Of a stretch of 56,397 nt of DNA, positions 8,814 to 18,662 are shown piece by piece. Numbering within the stretch: the first letter of the stretch is position 1; every line of letters starts with the position of its first letter. The translations under genes and the position numbers were made by a program. The notes under the pieces were generated by a model. It ran no database searches, was not told where the DNA came from, and saw only the letters and a list, made by a program, of their open reading frames with translations. The DNA is from Thiomargarita sp. (GTDB taxonomy: Bacteria; Pseudomonadota; Gammaproteobacteria; Beggiatoales; Beggiatoaceae), in the NCBI GenBank assembly GCA_020721005.1, contig DYNP01000019.1, positions 1 through 56,397 on the forward strand, given 5' to 3'.

Positions 8814-8900
8814 GCACATATAGGATGGGCTGACGACAGGAAACCCATCAATCGCATTGATTCCCTTTTGGTAAGGTTCACAGCCCATCCTATATTGTGC
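8814..8900. repeat. Palindromic repeat between convergent genes
   Basis: 14-bp perfect inverted repeat TATAGGATGGGCTG (8819-8832) / CAGCCCATCCTATA (8881-8894), extended imperfectly outward by GCACA/TTGTGC. It includes AAACCCATCAATCG, a motif family also seen in fragments at 33165-33205 and 44088-44112. It lies between the convergent TPR protein gene and ispB and could end both transcripts. Confidence 0.6.
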
Positions 8901-8970
8901 TATACAACCCGTTGCGCCAAGCTGGTTCAATGGGTTTTGCTATTTTGAGCAAGAGCCATTTCCAGCAGAT

Positions 8971-9939
8971 TTAGTAACTACGATGAATTGAAAAATTGGC
9001 CAAACTGTGTAAAGCCGTTTTATAAGGAGAAGGGGGAAGTTTAGCCAATGCTGCAATTGCCTGTTCCACTTCTTTTTCAGCAATTTTAGCCGTATAATCA
9101 ATGGCTTGAGTGGATCGAATCGCAGTGATCACTTCCTCAATATGTTCCTTTCCCCCTTCGGTAATGGCCATGCGGATTTTTTCCTGTTGAGCCATATTGC
9201 CATGTTTTAACGCATAAATCAGGGGCAAAGTGGGTTTACCTTCCACCAAATCATCCCAAACATTCTTACCCAATTCTTCTGTATTGGCACTGTAATCAAG
9301 GACATCATCAATCAGTTGAAATGCTGTTCCCAAGTGAGAACCGTACTTAGCAATAACCAATTCCTGCTCCAACGTCTGCTCACTGATAACTGCGCCCAAT
9401 TGAGCCGCCGCCTCGAATAACTTTGCCGTCTTAGAACGAATCACTTGCAGATAAACTTCCTCAGTGGTCTCCGGATTATGGCAATTTAGCAATTGTAACA
9501 CTTCCCCCTCTGCAATGATATTGGTGGCATTGGACAGAATTTCCATCACCCGCTCATTATGTACCTCCACCATCATTTGAAAAGCCCGAGAATATAGGAA
9601 ATCACCCACCAATACACTGGCTTCATTACCCCAAACGCTATTAGCGGTCTGCTTGCCCCGCCTTAACTCAGAAGCATCCACCACATCATCGTGCAGTAAA
9701 GTGGCAGTGTGAATAAATTCAATTACCGTTGCCAACTGATAATGATGCTCCCCGGTGTAAGCAAATGCCCGAGCACTGAGTAATAACAGCATAGGACGAA
9801 GTCGTTTGCCTCCGCTGTTGATAATATAATGTCCAAGTTGGTTGATAAGGGCCACCTCAGAATGCAAGCGTTTTTGAATAAGCTGGTTAACGATTCTCAT
9901 GTCGTCTTGAATAAGCATTTGGAGTTCTGTGATGTCCAT
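8971..9939 (-). CDS. ispB: Octaprenyl diphosphate synthase (trans-polyprenyl synthase)
   Basis: Chain-elongating prenyltransferase that makes the isoprenoid side chain of respiratory quinones from farnesyl diphosphate and isopentenyl diphosphate. The two aspartate-rich motifs are present: first LLHDDVVDAS (Asp84-Asp88), second QLIDDVLDY (Asp211, 212, 215). GGKRLRPMLL near residue 43 is the substrate-binding lysine/arginine region. The 322 residues match IspB length. Chain length (C40 or other) cannot be read with certainty. The gene stands alone, converging on the upstream TPR protein. Confidence 0.95.
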   Translation of the reverse strand: MDITELQMLIQDDMRIVNQLIQKRLHSEVALINQLGHYIINSGGKRLRPMLLLLSARAFAYTGEHHYQLATVIEFIHTATLLHDDVVDASELRRGKQTANSVWGNEASVLVGDFLYSRAFQMMVEVHNERVMEILSNATNIIAEGEVLQLLNCHNPETTEEVYLQVIRSKTAKLFEAAAQLGAVISEQTLEQELVIAKYGSHLGTAFQLIDDVLDYSANTEELGKNVWDDLVEGKPTLPLIYALKHGNMAQQEKIRMAITEGGKEHIEEVITAIRSTQAIDYTAKIAEKEVEQAIAALAKLPPSPYKTALHSLANFSIHRSY

Positions 9940-10061
9940 TAATCCTAATTCCTAACGGTCGATCTGTAAGTGAAAGTGGTAAAATAACCAATTGAATAAT
10001 ATAATTTTTATAGAGAAAGCCCTGATTTTGGAAACGATACTTGAGAATAAAGGATCTCCAC

Positions 10062-11351
10062 TCAAATCAGGTAAGGTTTTAACAACCCCATCAATCGGTC
10101 AAGAGACCCCTGATTATTGTGCATGAATTGACGAGCCTGTTCCCGAATACTCACTCTTAACGAGGGATCCAGCACCTGTTTTTTGACAACCACAGTCAAT
10201 TCTTCAACAGTATGCACCCTCTGTACAATACCCACTTTTTGCAAGGCTTCCGCTAAAGCAGCCCATTCAAAAGTATGAGGACCAGTAAGTATAGGCAGTC
10301 CCAACAGGGTAGGTTCTAACAAGTTATGTCCTCCTATTGGTGATAAAGTACCTCCAACAAAAGCCACATCAGAACAAGCGTAGAATAACATGAGTTCCCC
10401 AAGCGTGTCTACTAAGTAAATTGCCGCATTCCCCAACAAAACATTATTGGATGGGACGGAAGCAATCAATTCCTCAGTTCGACGCACCACTGAAAAATGA
10501 TACTGTTGACAAAGCGTGCTAACTTCCTGACTTCGGTTAGGATGTCGTGGCGCCAAAATCAACAACAAATCTCCCAATTCCCTTCGCAACTGCTGATGCA
10601 CCTGTAAAATTAACTCTTCTTCCCCTTTGTGAGTGCTGGATGCTATCCAAACCGGTCGCTGTATTCCCCAAGCCTGCCGCAATTCCAGCGCCTGCTCTAA
10701 AACTGCTTCAGGTAAGGGAACATCAAACTTCAAATTACCCATCACAGTAATCTGATCGACCCGAGCCCCCAACTGCTCAAAATGCTCAGCATCTTGAACA
10801 CTTTGCACCGCAATTTCATTGATATGCCTCAACATTTCCCACATTAAACTCCCCACCCACTGATATTTGCGAACTGCCGGCTGAGACAAGCGCGCATTTG
10901 CCAAAATAACTGGAATTGCCCGTTGATGACAATGATACAACAAATTGGGCCAAAGTTCTGTTTCCAAGAGAATGAGAAGGCGAGGTTGAGTTTTATCCAA
11001 AAAACGCTTGATTGCAAAAGGAATATCATAAGGTAAATAACTGTGCATCACCTTCCCAGCAAACAAAGTTTTTACCCGTTGGGAACCTGTTGGAGTCATG
11101 GTGGTCACCAACAAATTGACCCCTGGATAATCCTGATTTAAAGCCTGCACCAATGGAATGGCGCCCTGCACCTCTCCCACCGAAACCGCATGAATCCAAA
11201 CTGGGGATCCCATTGGTCCCAATTGGGTAACTTCACCCAATCGCTCACCCCAACGTTCACGATAACCCAATATTCTGCGACCTTTCCAATACAAACGTAA
11301 AAAAATAACCGGAAGCAAGGCATAAAACAAGAAAGTGTAAATAATACGCAA
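10062..11351 (-). CDS. waaA: 3-deoxy-D-manno-octulosonic acid (Kdo) transferase
   Basis: Membrane-associated GT30 glycosyltransferase that attaches Kdo to lipid A during LPS core synthesis, which marks the cell as Gram-negative. The N-terminus has a hydrophobic anchor (YTFLFYALLPVIFLRLYW) followed by RERWGERLG. HAVSVGEVQGAIPL contains the conserved acidic residue of the active site, LLETELWPN lies in the N-domain, and GGTLSPIGGHNLLEP is the C-domain nucleotide-sugar site. The 429 residues are the usual length. It is followed on the same strand by nothing within 120 bases and preceded by a glycosyltransferase gene 54 bases upstream, so the two may be co-transcribed. Confidence 0.95.
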   Translation of the reverse strand: MRIIYTFLFYALLPVIFLRLYWKGRRILGYRERWGERLGEVTQLGPMGSPVWIHAVSVGEVQGAIPLVQALNQDYPGVNLLVTTMTPTGSQRVKTLFAGKVMHSYLPYDIPFAIKRFLDKTQPRLLILLETELWPNLLYHCHQRAIPVILANARLSQPAVRKYQWVGSLMWEMLRHINEIAVQSVQDAEHFEQLGARVDQITVMGNLKFDVPLPEAVLEQALELRQAWGIQRPVWIASSTHKGEEELILQVHQQLRRELGDLLLILAPRHPNRSQEVSTLCQQYHFSVVRRTEELIASVPSNNVLLGNAAIYLVDTLGELMLFYACSDVAFVGGTLSPIGGHNLLEPTLLGLPILTGPHTFEWAALAEALQKVGIVQRVHTVEELTVVVKKQVLDPSLRVSIREQARQFMHNNQGSLDRLMGLLKPYLI

Positions 11352-11405
11352 TTTTATGTCCTTTTCAATTTAAATTCAATCGGTTACCAATTCAACTCTA
11401 AAAAA

Positions 11406-12878
11406 TTACACCCCATAACCCGTTTTACTCAAAAATTCACACAACCGCTGATAATCCACCGCCAACACTCCTGGCACCTTACGAGATTGGGAACCAAAAT
11501 GATAAGCCACAGCTCCCCCCACATAATAATTAACTCGCCCTTGCTGCAAACAACGAATATTCAACTCTACATCCTCTAAACATTCCTGATAAGCCTCATT
11601 GAATCCTCCCAACTGCACAAATAAATCCCTATTTATCAACAAGAAAGCTGCAGTACATCCTACTTTTTGCCTTTCAGTGTTTGGAGAGAAACCATAATGA
11701 GTGCCCTCCCCAACATGTCCAATCTGCCACTTTCCTTCTCCCTCTTTCCGCAATTCAATGCCTGCATGTTGCACCCGGCGATCGGCAAAATGCAATCGAC
11801 ACCCCACAGTGCCACAACAGTCCCTATGTTCCAAATAAACTTGCACCGTACGAGACACAGCATCGTTGATCAATTCCACATCATTATTGCAAAATAACAA
11901 TAATTCCGTATCTGTTGCCACTTCCTCAACAACAACTCGATTATTCACCTTGGCAAAATGATAATCTTCCCACTCCAGCATTCGAAAACACGGCCCGCTT
12001 TCCTCAACCAACTGCCTGATTTCTGATAACTTCTTTCTATCTGAACCAGTGTCTGCAATGATAAATTCAAGATTGGGATACTTCGACTTTTCCACAAAAC
12101 TGTTTAAACAATTGAACAACAAATCATTGCGCATTTTATGTAAAATGATCACTGCCACTTTAGGATAAAATGCCAACTCAACCGGAGACTGATCGGCACA
12201 CAATTCCCCATTCATCACGGCGCAAGGCAAATGATAATGATGCAATCCCAAAAACTGTTGACGTTCCTGTTCCCAATTGGAATCGGGTTGACCCGTTGAC
12301 CGGTGCACCACGAGCACATTGAAGATCACTCCAATCTTAACCCCTGCCCAATAGTTACTCAAACAAAAATCCATATCATAAAAATGAAAACCAGTCAGTC
12401 CCTCGTGAAATTCGGCGTGTAAACGGCTGCGTTTCACGGCTATCAACAATCCGTCTACCACCACGGCAGACAAACGCTGGTCCCCAAAATCAGCCGAATA
12501 GGCCGACATCCAACCTTCAGTTGCAGGTTGGTGCCAAACCCTGCCCAAAGTAAATCCAGTCATCTGCCACCAAATTCCCGTGTCAGCCAAGCGACTGGTC
12601 CCAGCAACCCCCAAGATTCCAAATTCACTTTGCTCAAAATGAGTTTGTAAACGAGAGCCCCAGTCCCTAGTTTTAAATAACACATCATCATGTACGAACA
12701 CAATGAGATCATGAGTTGCTGTTTTAAGCGCTTGATTATAAATCAAACTTAAACCATGTTGCCCATCATTGACATAACTTAAAATTTCTACAGTTGGATA
12801 GCCACAACTTTCTCGTAAGTGGCGCTCAAACTGGGGGTTAAATTTTCGAGTGCTGTAAACAATGGTTAATTCAGTCAT
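11406..12878 (-). CDS. Two-domain family 2 glycosyltransferase
   Basis: 490 residues with two GT-A type units. The first (about 1-215) begins TELTIVYSTRKFNP and has LIVFVHDDVLF, a DxD-like metal site. The second (about 238-470) begins VAVIILHKMRNDLLFNCLNS, with LLLFCNNDVELI as metal and donor site and a typical GGFNEAYQECLEDVELNIR acceptor-side motif. Such proteins usually build cell-surface glycans. Its position upstream of waaA on the same strand suggests an LPS or surface polysaccharide role, but the sugar and acceptor are not readable. There is no signal peptide or membrane segment, so it is cytoplasmic. Confidence 0.85.
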   Translation of the reverse strand: MTELTIVYSTRKFNPQFERHLRESCGYPTVEILSYVNDGQHGLSLIYNQALKTATHDLIVFVHDDVLFKTRDWGSRLQTHFEQSEFGILGVAGTSRLADTGIWWQMTGFTLGRVWHQPATEGWMSAYSADFGDQRLSAVVVDGLLIAVKRSRLHAEFHEGLTGFHFYDMDFCLSNYWAGVKIGVIFNVLVVHRSTGQPDSNWEQERQQFLGLHHYHLPCAVMNGELCADQSPVELAFYPKVAVIILHKMRNDLLFNCLNSFVEKSKYPNLEFIIADTGSDRKKLSEIRQLVEESGPCFRMLEWEDYHFAKVNNRVVVEEVATDTELLLFCNNDVELINDAVSRTVQVYLEHRDCCGTVGCRLHFADRRVQHAGIELRKEGEGKWQIGHVGEGTHYGFSPNTERQKVGCTAAFLLINRDLFVQLGGFNEAYQECLEDVELNIRCLQQGRVNYYVGGAVAYHFGSQSRKVPGVLAVDYQRLCEFLSKTGYGV

Positions 12879-12906
12879 GCCAATTTCTTTAATTTTTACC
12901 AGGAGT

Positions 12907-13016
12907 TATATGGCTGACGAAACCATAAAAAAACTTGTGTAGGATGTGCTGAGCGTTTTTTACGAAGCGCATCCTACACAATTTATGAGAACTCTTTTTA
13001 TGGTTCGTTAGCTATA
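12907..13016. mobile_element. Small palindromic element, GTGTAGGATGTGCTGAGCG family
   Basis: Outer arms TATGGCTGACGAAACCATAA (left) and TTATGGTTCGTTAGCTATA (right) are imperfect complements; inner arms TGTGTAGGATG (12936-12946) and CATCCTACACA (12970-12980) are exact. The right outer arm includes the TAG stop codon of trkA (complement at 13012-13014). A second copy of the core, in both orientations, is at 41947-42104, followed by the same right end. Confidence 0.65.
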
Positions 13017-14385
13017 AAAAAGTAATACCGACCTGAAACAATCTTTCCACTGCAGTAATGCGTTTTTTATCGACCAAGAATAAAATAACATGATCATCAG
13101 CTTCAATTACAGTGTCATGATGGGCCATTATCACTTTTTCACCTCGCACAATGGACCCAATGGTCGTTCCCGGGGGTAATTTGATCTGCTCAATTTTCTT
13201 ACCCACCACCTTAGAAGATTTCTCATCTCCATGGGCAATCGCCTCGATTGCTTCTGCTGCCCCGCGCCGCAGAGAATGCACCACAACCACATCACCTCGT
13301 CGCACGTGAGCCAACAAAGTGCCAATCGTGGCCTGTTGGGGAGAAATGGCGATATCAATATTGCTGCTTTCCACCAAATCCACATAGGCTGGCCGATTGA
13401 TCAAAGCCATCACTTTACGGGCTCTCATCCGTTTTGCTAACATGGCTGATAAAATGTTCACTTGATCATCATTGGTAACCGCACAAAAAATATCAGTCTC
13501 ATCAATATTTTCCTCGCGCAACAAATCTTCGTCAGCAGCATCTCCTTGTAATACAATAGTTTTATGCAAAATTTCGGAAATTTCTTCGGCTCGTCGAGCA
13601 TTGTGCTCAATCAATTTCACATGATAACGATTTTCTAAGGCACTGGCCAAACGGGTGCCAATATTCCCCCCCCCGGCAATCATGACTCGATGACAAGGTC
13701 GATCCAATTCTCGCAATACTCCCATTACTTTACGAATGTGTTGAGTGGCTGCGATGAAAAAAACTTCATCATCCACTTCAATAATAGTGTTCCCTTCTGG
13801 AATGATGGGCTTGCGACGACGAAATAAAGCCGCTATTCGGGTCTCCACATCGGGCAGATATTTTTCAATGTCCCGTAAAGCATGACCTACCAACGGTCCC
13901 CCATAAAAAGCCCTAACAGCCACCAGTTGCACTTTACCGTCCGCAAAATCCAATACTTGTAAAGCATCTGGGTAGTCAATCAATCTTTGAATATGATGGG
14001 TCACCAGTTGTTCAGGACTGATGTGGACATCCACTGCCAATCCCTCTTTTCCAAAAATTTCCTTATGATTCAGATAGTCCACTTCTCGAACACGAGCAAT
14101 TTTGGTGGGAGTGTGAAATAAAGTGTGAGCCAATTGGCAGGCAATCATATTGGTCTCATCACTGTTGGTAACAGCCACCAACATATCCGCATCTTCCGCA
14201 CCTGCTTTCAATAAAATATGGGGATGAGCAGCATGACCTGCGACAGTACGTAAATCCAAATGTTCTTGTAGATTATGGAGTAAAGTCGTATTATGATCGA
14301 CCACCGTAATGTCATTGGCTTCATTTGACAAGTGATGAGCCAATGAGCTGCCCACCTGCCCGGCACCTAAGATGATAATTTTCAT
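13012..14385 (-). CDS. trkA: Trk potassium uptake system peripheral subunit TrkA
   Basis: Cytoplasmic NAD(H)-binding regulator of the TrkH/TrkG potassium channel. There are two RCK_N Rossmann halves: [16 protein letters not shown] at residues 4-19 and [17 protein letters not shown] near 233. Each is followed by a RCK_C domain (ending in DEVFFIAA and [11 protein letters not shown]). The 457 residues match the double-unit TrkA. No trkH/trkG membrane partner is adjacent. It is the last gene of the ntrY-ntrX-trkA series, 133 bases after ntrX. Its last codons run into a repeat element, so its C-terminal end may have been set by that insertion. Confidence 0.95.
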   Translation of the reverse strand: MKIIILGAGQVGSSLAHHLSNEANDITVVDHNTTLLHNLQEHLDLRTVAGHAAHPHILLKAGAEDADMLVAVTNSDETNMIACQLAHTLFHTPTKIARVREVDYLNHKEIFGKEGLAVDVHISPEQLVTHHIQRLIDYPDALQVLDFADGKVQLVAVRAFYGGPLVGHALRDIEKYLPDVETRIAALFRRRKPIIPEGNTIIEVDDEVFFIAATQHIRKVMGVLRELDRPCHRVMIAGGGNIGTRLASALENRYHVKLIEHNARRAEEISEILHKTIVLQGDAADEDLLREENIDETDIFCAVTNDDQVNILSAMLAKRMRARKVMALINRPAYVDLVESSNIDIAISPQQATIGTLLAHVRRGDVVVVHSLRRGAAEAIEAIAHGDEKSSKVVGKKIEQIKLPPGTTIGSIVRGEKVIMAHHDTVIEADDHVILFLVDKKRITAVERLFQVGITFL

Positions 14386-14518
14386 GATTGTTAAAATTCA
14401 CCGTTTAAACTGTGGTCAAAGGGATAAATCAATTTTTTATCTATTTAGAGTCAAAATTCGAGAAGAATTGTATTATAAACTATTGAAATAGCTCTAATTT
14501 ATTTCAAGTTCGTAATGG

Positions 14519-15898
14519 TCATTTTTTAATTTGCTTAGGATCAATTTCCAAAGCTCGCAACTTTCGATACAAATGAGTTCTCTCCAAGCCCACTTGAGTG
14601 GCTACTTTACTGACATTACCCCCAGCTTCTTGCAATTTATACTCTAAGTAGGTTTTTTCAAACTGTTCTCGTGCCTCTCTCAATGGCAACGTGTAAATGG
14701 ATAAATAATTGGGCTGAGTGGCACGATTTTGGGTGTTTAAAGTGGGCTCAATTTCTTCTAAATCAATGATATTTTGATGACCCAAAATTAAAAGCCGCTG
14801 GACTAAGTTTTTGAGTTCCTTTACATTGCCCGGCCAACTGTAATTGCGTAAACGATTTTGAGCCGCCACAGTGAAGCGCCGATAAGGTAAATTCTCTTGG
14901 TTGACAAATAAATTGACATAAAATTCTAGCAATTCAGGAATATCTTCACAATGTTCACGCAAAGGAGGGATATACAAGGGCACTACATTCAAATAGTAAT
15001 ACAATTCTTTACGCAATTGACCCATTCTCACTGCTTGTTCCAAGTCATAGCCAGTGGCTGCAATTATCCTAACTCCATTGATTTCAAAAGTATTTTCCTG
15101 AGGATGATTGGAAAAGTATTGGTTTTCCAAGTTGCTTAACAAACGAGCTTGAACAGTATTGTCCAAATCCACAATATCCTTGATAAACAAAGTCCCACCC
15201 TTTGCCTGAGCAAAGTGCCCCAAACTGCCTCCAGCGGGATTACCGAACAGTTCTATCATTTGTTCCTCAGCAGTCATTCCAGCAATTCTCACATTTATAA
15301 AGGGACCGGCATGGCGAGCACTGCTTTGATGAATATAACGGGCAAATAAAGTGCGCCCAGTACCTGATTCTCCAGTAATCAGAACCGCAGTATTATGTTG
15401 ATTAATTCGCTTCACCTGTTCTCTAAGAAAATGTATGGCTTCACTGTGGCCCAACGGTTCTATGATGGAGTGGGAATATTTGCGGGAACCAGAGTTCTCT
15501 TTTTGTAAATGGACAGTCTCCAAAGCATGTTTAATAGTGACTAATAATTTAGATATGGATACTGGTTTTTCAATAAAATCAAAGGCTCCCAATCGGGTGG
15601 CTTCCACCGCAGTTTCCACTGTTCCATGCCCAGACATCATGATCACCGGACTGTTTAAAGTGCCGCTTTCCTGCCATTCTTTTAACAGGGAAATGCCATC
15701 AATATCAGGCATCCAAATATCCAATAAAATGAGGTCTGGATGTTGTTCTGCATGCAGTTGTTTAGCCTGAATGCCATTTTCAGCAATACTGACTCGATAG
15801 CCCTCATCTTCTAAAATTTCCTTCATGAGACTACAAATGTCAGGCTCATCATCGATTATTAAAATATGTGTTGCTGCCATAATTACCTGAGTTGTCAT
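14519..15898 (-). CDS. ntrX: NtrX-type response regulator with degenerate AAA+ domain
   Basis: Partner of the sensor NtrY, encoded just upstream. Receiver domain at residues 10-125 with phospho-acceptor Asp60 (LILLDIWMPD). AAA+ domain at about 145-380 and a Fis-type helix-turn-helix at about 410-455 (AGGNVSKVATQVGLERTHLY). Three ATPase features are altered: Walker A reads GESGTGRT with Arg182 where Lys is expected, the GAFTGA sigma-54 loop is missing (ELFGNPAGGSLGHF), and Walker B reads LFIKD instead of LFLDE. It therefore probably regulates by DNA binding and not by sigma-54 remodelling. M7 is an alternative start. Confidence 0.9.
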   Translation of the reverse strand: MTTQVIMAATHILIIDDEPDICSLMKEILEDEGYRVSIAENGIQAKQLHAEQHPDLILLDIWMPDIDGISLLKEWQESGTLNSPVIMMSGHGTVETAVEATRLGAFDFIEKPVSISKLLVTIKHALETVHLQKENSGSRKYSHSIIEPLGHSEAIHFLREQVKRINQHNTAVLITGESGTGRTLFARYIHQSSARHAGPFINVRIAGMTAEEQMIELFGNPAGGSLGHFAQAKGGTLFIKDIVDLDNTVQARLLSNLENQYFSNHPQENTFEINGVRIIAATGYDLEQAVRMGQLRKELYYYLNVVPLYIPPLREHCEDIPELLEFYVNLFVNQENLPYRRFTVAAQNRLRNYSWPGNVKELKNLVQRLLILGHQNIIDLEEIEPTLNTQNRATQPNYLSIYTLPLREAREQFEKTYLEYKLQEAGGNVSKVATQVGLERTHLYRKLRALEIDPKQIKK

Positions 15899-15948
15899 TT
15901 GAAATTAGCTTAAATCCTATATTAGCTTGACAGTCCATGGTTTGTCAA

Positions 15949-18138
15949 TTAATTTTTGGTTCGTAATGGCAGTCGGATGGAAATACAGGCGCCCCCCTTG
16001 TTTTCCGCCCAAACTACCCCGCCATGTTCTTCTATAATTTTTTTCACAATAGCCAAACCTAAGCCGGTCCCTTTTACTTTAGTGGTGACATAAGGTTCAA
16101 ATACCTTATCTATTAATTCTGAGGCAATACCAGGTCCTCGATCTTGAAAGTGAATTTCTACACATTTTAGAGAATTGTCAGTTAAATATTGGGTACAGAT
16201 GAAAATTTCATTGGTTTCAGTTTGAGTTTCTAAGGCATTTTTGAGTAAATTGTGTAATACTTGTCGTAAACGACTGGGATCGATTTCAATCAGTGGCAAA
16301 TTATTGTCCAATAACAAGTGGATAGGAATTTCCTGATGTCGATATAATTCTACAACTTCTTCAATCAGTTGATTTAAACTGAGGGTTTGCCAGTGGATAA
16401 TGGGAATTTTAGCATAATCGGAAAAAGCATTAACCATATCTTTCATGGCTTTCACTTGTTGGATAATGGTATGAGTCATACGATCCAAAATATCCAATTC
16501 TCCTAGAGATTGAGAATTTAAGTATTTTTGGCGCAGTCGTTCTGCGGACAGTTGAATGGGAGTCAATGGATTTTTAATTTCATGTGCCAATCGTCTGGCC
16601 ACTTCACTCCAAGCCGCATCTCTTTGGGCTTGGATCAAGGCGGTAACGTCATCAAAAACAATAACATAGCCTCGTTGTTGGCGAGAGGTCAATGACAATT
16701 GGAGTTCGGTGCCACGACAGGTTAAAACTTTACGGCCACTGTTCCCAAACACTATGATTTCTTCTCTCCAATCTTGAGCATTGTTGACCAAATGAGGAGC
16801 AATGGTTTGATATAAAGTGGATAATGAAGGATATTCAGTTTGGAGTTGAAACAGGTGTTTACCCAACAATTCTCCCAGTGGCAATTCTAAAATTTGATTG
16901 GCGGCCAGATTGGCAGTGCGCAATCGTTGCTCATGGTCTAAGGAAATGACCCCAGAAGATAGACGTTCTAAAATGGCTTCTAAATAGGAACGTTGATTGT
17001 CGGCAAGTTGTTGATTTTGCTTAACTTCATCTCTGGCTAATGCGATACATTTTGTCATCTCATTAAAGGAGTTGACTAGAAAACCCAGTTCATCCCAATG
17101 TTGAATTGGCAGTTGTTTTTCATAGTCTCCACTTGCCACAGCTCGAGTGCCTTCAGCCAATTTGCTTAAGGGGGCAACAAAGCGTCTGGCAGCGAAAAAG
17201 GCCATCCAGATGACACTGGCTACGCTGAGCAATAGGACCAAGGATAATATCAAGGTAAAATTCAATTTGAGATGTTTTTGTAGATAAATTAATTCTTTAT
17301 AATCAATGTAGCTGTTTTCGACATTGTTGGCCAGTTGATTGATGCGTTCTGTAATGGGAAATAAGGCATGCAAAAGACGCGTTTGATTGTCCTGTATAAG
17401 TTTGACCGTAACGCGAATATAAAGTGGTCCCTGTTCAGCAATGGGTTCCAAACTGATCTGATGATCAGTGTGTTTGAGTTGTAAGAATTGATTTTTAAAA
17501 GGTTGAATGGGTAAAAGGCGACAGGGATCTGCACTGTTGGCGACGATGATATGACCATTGGGATTGAGCAAAATGAGTTCGGTGGCTCCACTTAAGTTAC
17601 GCAAATCTTGCAGTTGTAACTCCAAAGCATCTGCAGGTAAACGGCTGATTTCTTCGGCAATAGTTTCTGTTTGCTTCAGGGCTTCTTTCAATCGGGAATC
17701 TAGAGCGGCTCGACTCAATTCTAAAGCATCGTTAAGGGCTTGTTCAATGTTGATGTCAAACCAGTTGTCTAAGCGTTGGTGCAAAAATTCCAAGGAGAAA
17801 TAGTAGACAATAATGACTGGCAGGATTGATAAAATAACCAATAAACTTACCAAGCGTACTGTGAGTCGAGCTCCGGCTCGTTCCTTTTGAACTTGTTGAA
17901 TAAGGGCACGTAAATTGAGAATGATCAGAGCCAATAAGGCTAAGAGAGCGGCGCTGTTGATGAGTAATAGTATGGAATAAAGATGTTCAAAACGGGTGGA
18001 GTTTTGTAAAGCATCTGCGATCATCCATAATGAGATCAATAAGGCAGTCAAAAAGGTCACAATGAGACTGCGACTTAACCATGTTTTGATTTTAGTGGAT
18101 GTAATGGGCATGAATACCACTCGCTGCTGAGGCGCCAT
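15949..18138 (-). CDS. ntrY: NtrY-type sensor histidine kinase
   Basis: Membrane sensor kinase of the NtrY/NtrX pair, linked in other proteobacteria to nitrogen and redox control. The 729 residues start with hydrophobic segments (LIVTFLTALLISLWMIAD; LLLINSAALLALLALIIL; LLVILSILPVIIVYYF). A periplasmic region follows, then another membrane helix near 300-320, a HAMP domain, a PAS domain at about 385-490, the HisKA box with His519 in RRLAHEIKNPLTP, and a HATPase domain with GRG-type DRGPGIA and GTGLGLAIVKK. It overlaps the end of the DUF4390 gene by 64 bases if the first ATG is used; M10 (18111) would also overlap. It is followed by ntrX after 50 bases. Confidence 0.93.
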   Translation of the reverse strand: MAPQQRVVFMPITSTKIKTWLSRSLIVTFLTALLISLWMIADALQNSTRFEHLYSILLLINSAALLALLALIILNLRALIQQVQKERAGARLTVRLVSLLVILSILPVIIVYYFSLEFLHQRLDNWFDINIEQALNDALELSRAALDSRLKEALKQTETIAEEISRLPADALELQLQDLRNLSGATELILLNPNGHIIVANSADPCRLLPIQPFKNQFLQLKHTDHQISLEPIAEQGPLYIRVTVKLIQDNQTRLLHALFPITERINQLANNVENSYIDYKELIYLQKHLKLNFTLILSLVLLLSVASVIWMAFFAARRFVAPLSKLAEGTRAVASGDYEKQLPIQHWDELGFLVNSFNEMTKCIALARDEVKQNQQLADNQRSYLEAILERLSSGVISLDHEQRLRTANLAANQILELPLGELLGKHLFQLQTEYPSLSTLYQTIAPHLVNNAQDWREEIIVFGNSGRKVLTCRGTELQLSLTSRQQRGYVIVFDDVTALIQAQRDAAWSEVARRLAHEIKNPLTPIQLSAERLRQKYLNSQSLGELDILDRMTHTIIQQVKAMKDMVNAFSDYAKIPIIHWQTLSLNQLIEEVVELYRHQEIPIHLLLDNNLPLIEIDPSRLRQVLHNLLKNALETQTETNEIFICTQYLTDNSLKCVEIHFQDRGPGIASELIDKVFEPYVTTKVKGTGLGLAIVKKIIEEHGGVVWAENKGGACISIRLPLRTKN

Positions 18139-18662
18139 TGAGAAGAAAGATAGGCAGTGGGACGCAGGGGAACTGGGAGGGCTTCGATGTTCAGATAGGT
18201 ATGTAAATAAACCCAGTAAAAACTTTTAGGATCAATGAGATAACTGTCTAAGAGGGGAAAGCCTTCTAAATTGCTAAGTGCGTCTAAAGCGGTTTCCAGT
18301 TTGGGAAAAGTTTCCTCAGTCCCCGTGTTTAAATAGTTGATCAGGTAATGTTCAGTAAGGGCATGATATTTGAGACGATAGCCTTGTTTTAAAGTGGCAA
18401 TATTTTCATTCCAAAAATATCGTCGTTCCCTTTCAATATTGACGAGCAATTCTAGGGTGATAGTGACACCATTGTGCAAGGCTTCTTTAACCGGCTCAGT
18501 GAGATGGTAGTTGAGTTTGGCATCCATTTTGTAGAAATTGTTTTCTAAATAGATATTAGCCTGTATAATGGAAAAGGTTGCCCAGCAGGGAAATCCCAAA
18601 CTGAATAGGCCAATGGCTACCAGGACTTGTTGATTAATTATTTGTTTTATAAAGGCAAGCAT
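18075..18662 (-). CDS. DUF4390 family exported protein
   Basis: 196 residues from the ATG at 18662, chosen because it begins with a signal-type segment (MLAFIKQIINQQVLVAIGLF, cleavage near CWA). The frame extends further upstream without this feature. The body follows the DUF4390 pattern: NYHLTEPVKEALHNGVTITL, ERERRYFWNENIATLKQGY, LKYHALTEHYLI, and near the end EALPVPLRPTAYLSSQWRLS. The function of this family is unknown. It typically sits between rsmB and ntrY in gammaproteobacteria, as here. Its start overlaps the rsmB end by 29 bases and its end overlaps ntrY, so the genes are probably translationally coupled. Confidence 0.85.
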   Translation of the reverse strand: MLAFIKQIINQQVLVAIGLFSLGFPCWATFSIIQANIYLENNFYKMDAKLNYHLTEPVKEALHNGVTITLELLVNIERERRYFWNENIATLKQGYRLKYHALTEHYLINYLNTGTEETFPKLETALDALSNLEGFPLLDSYLIDPKSFYWVYLHTYLNIEALPVPLRPTAYLSSQWRLSSEWYSCPLHPLKSKHG

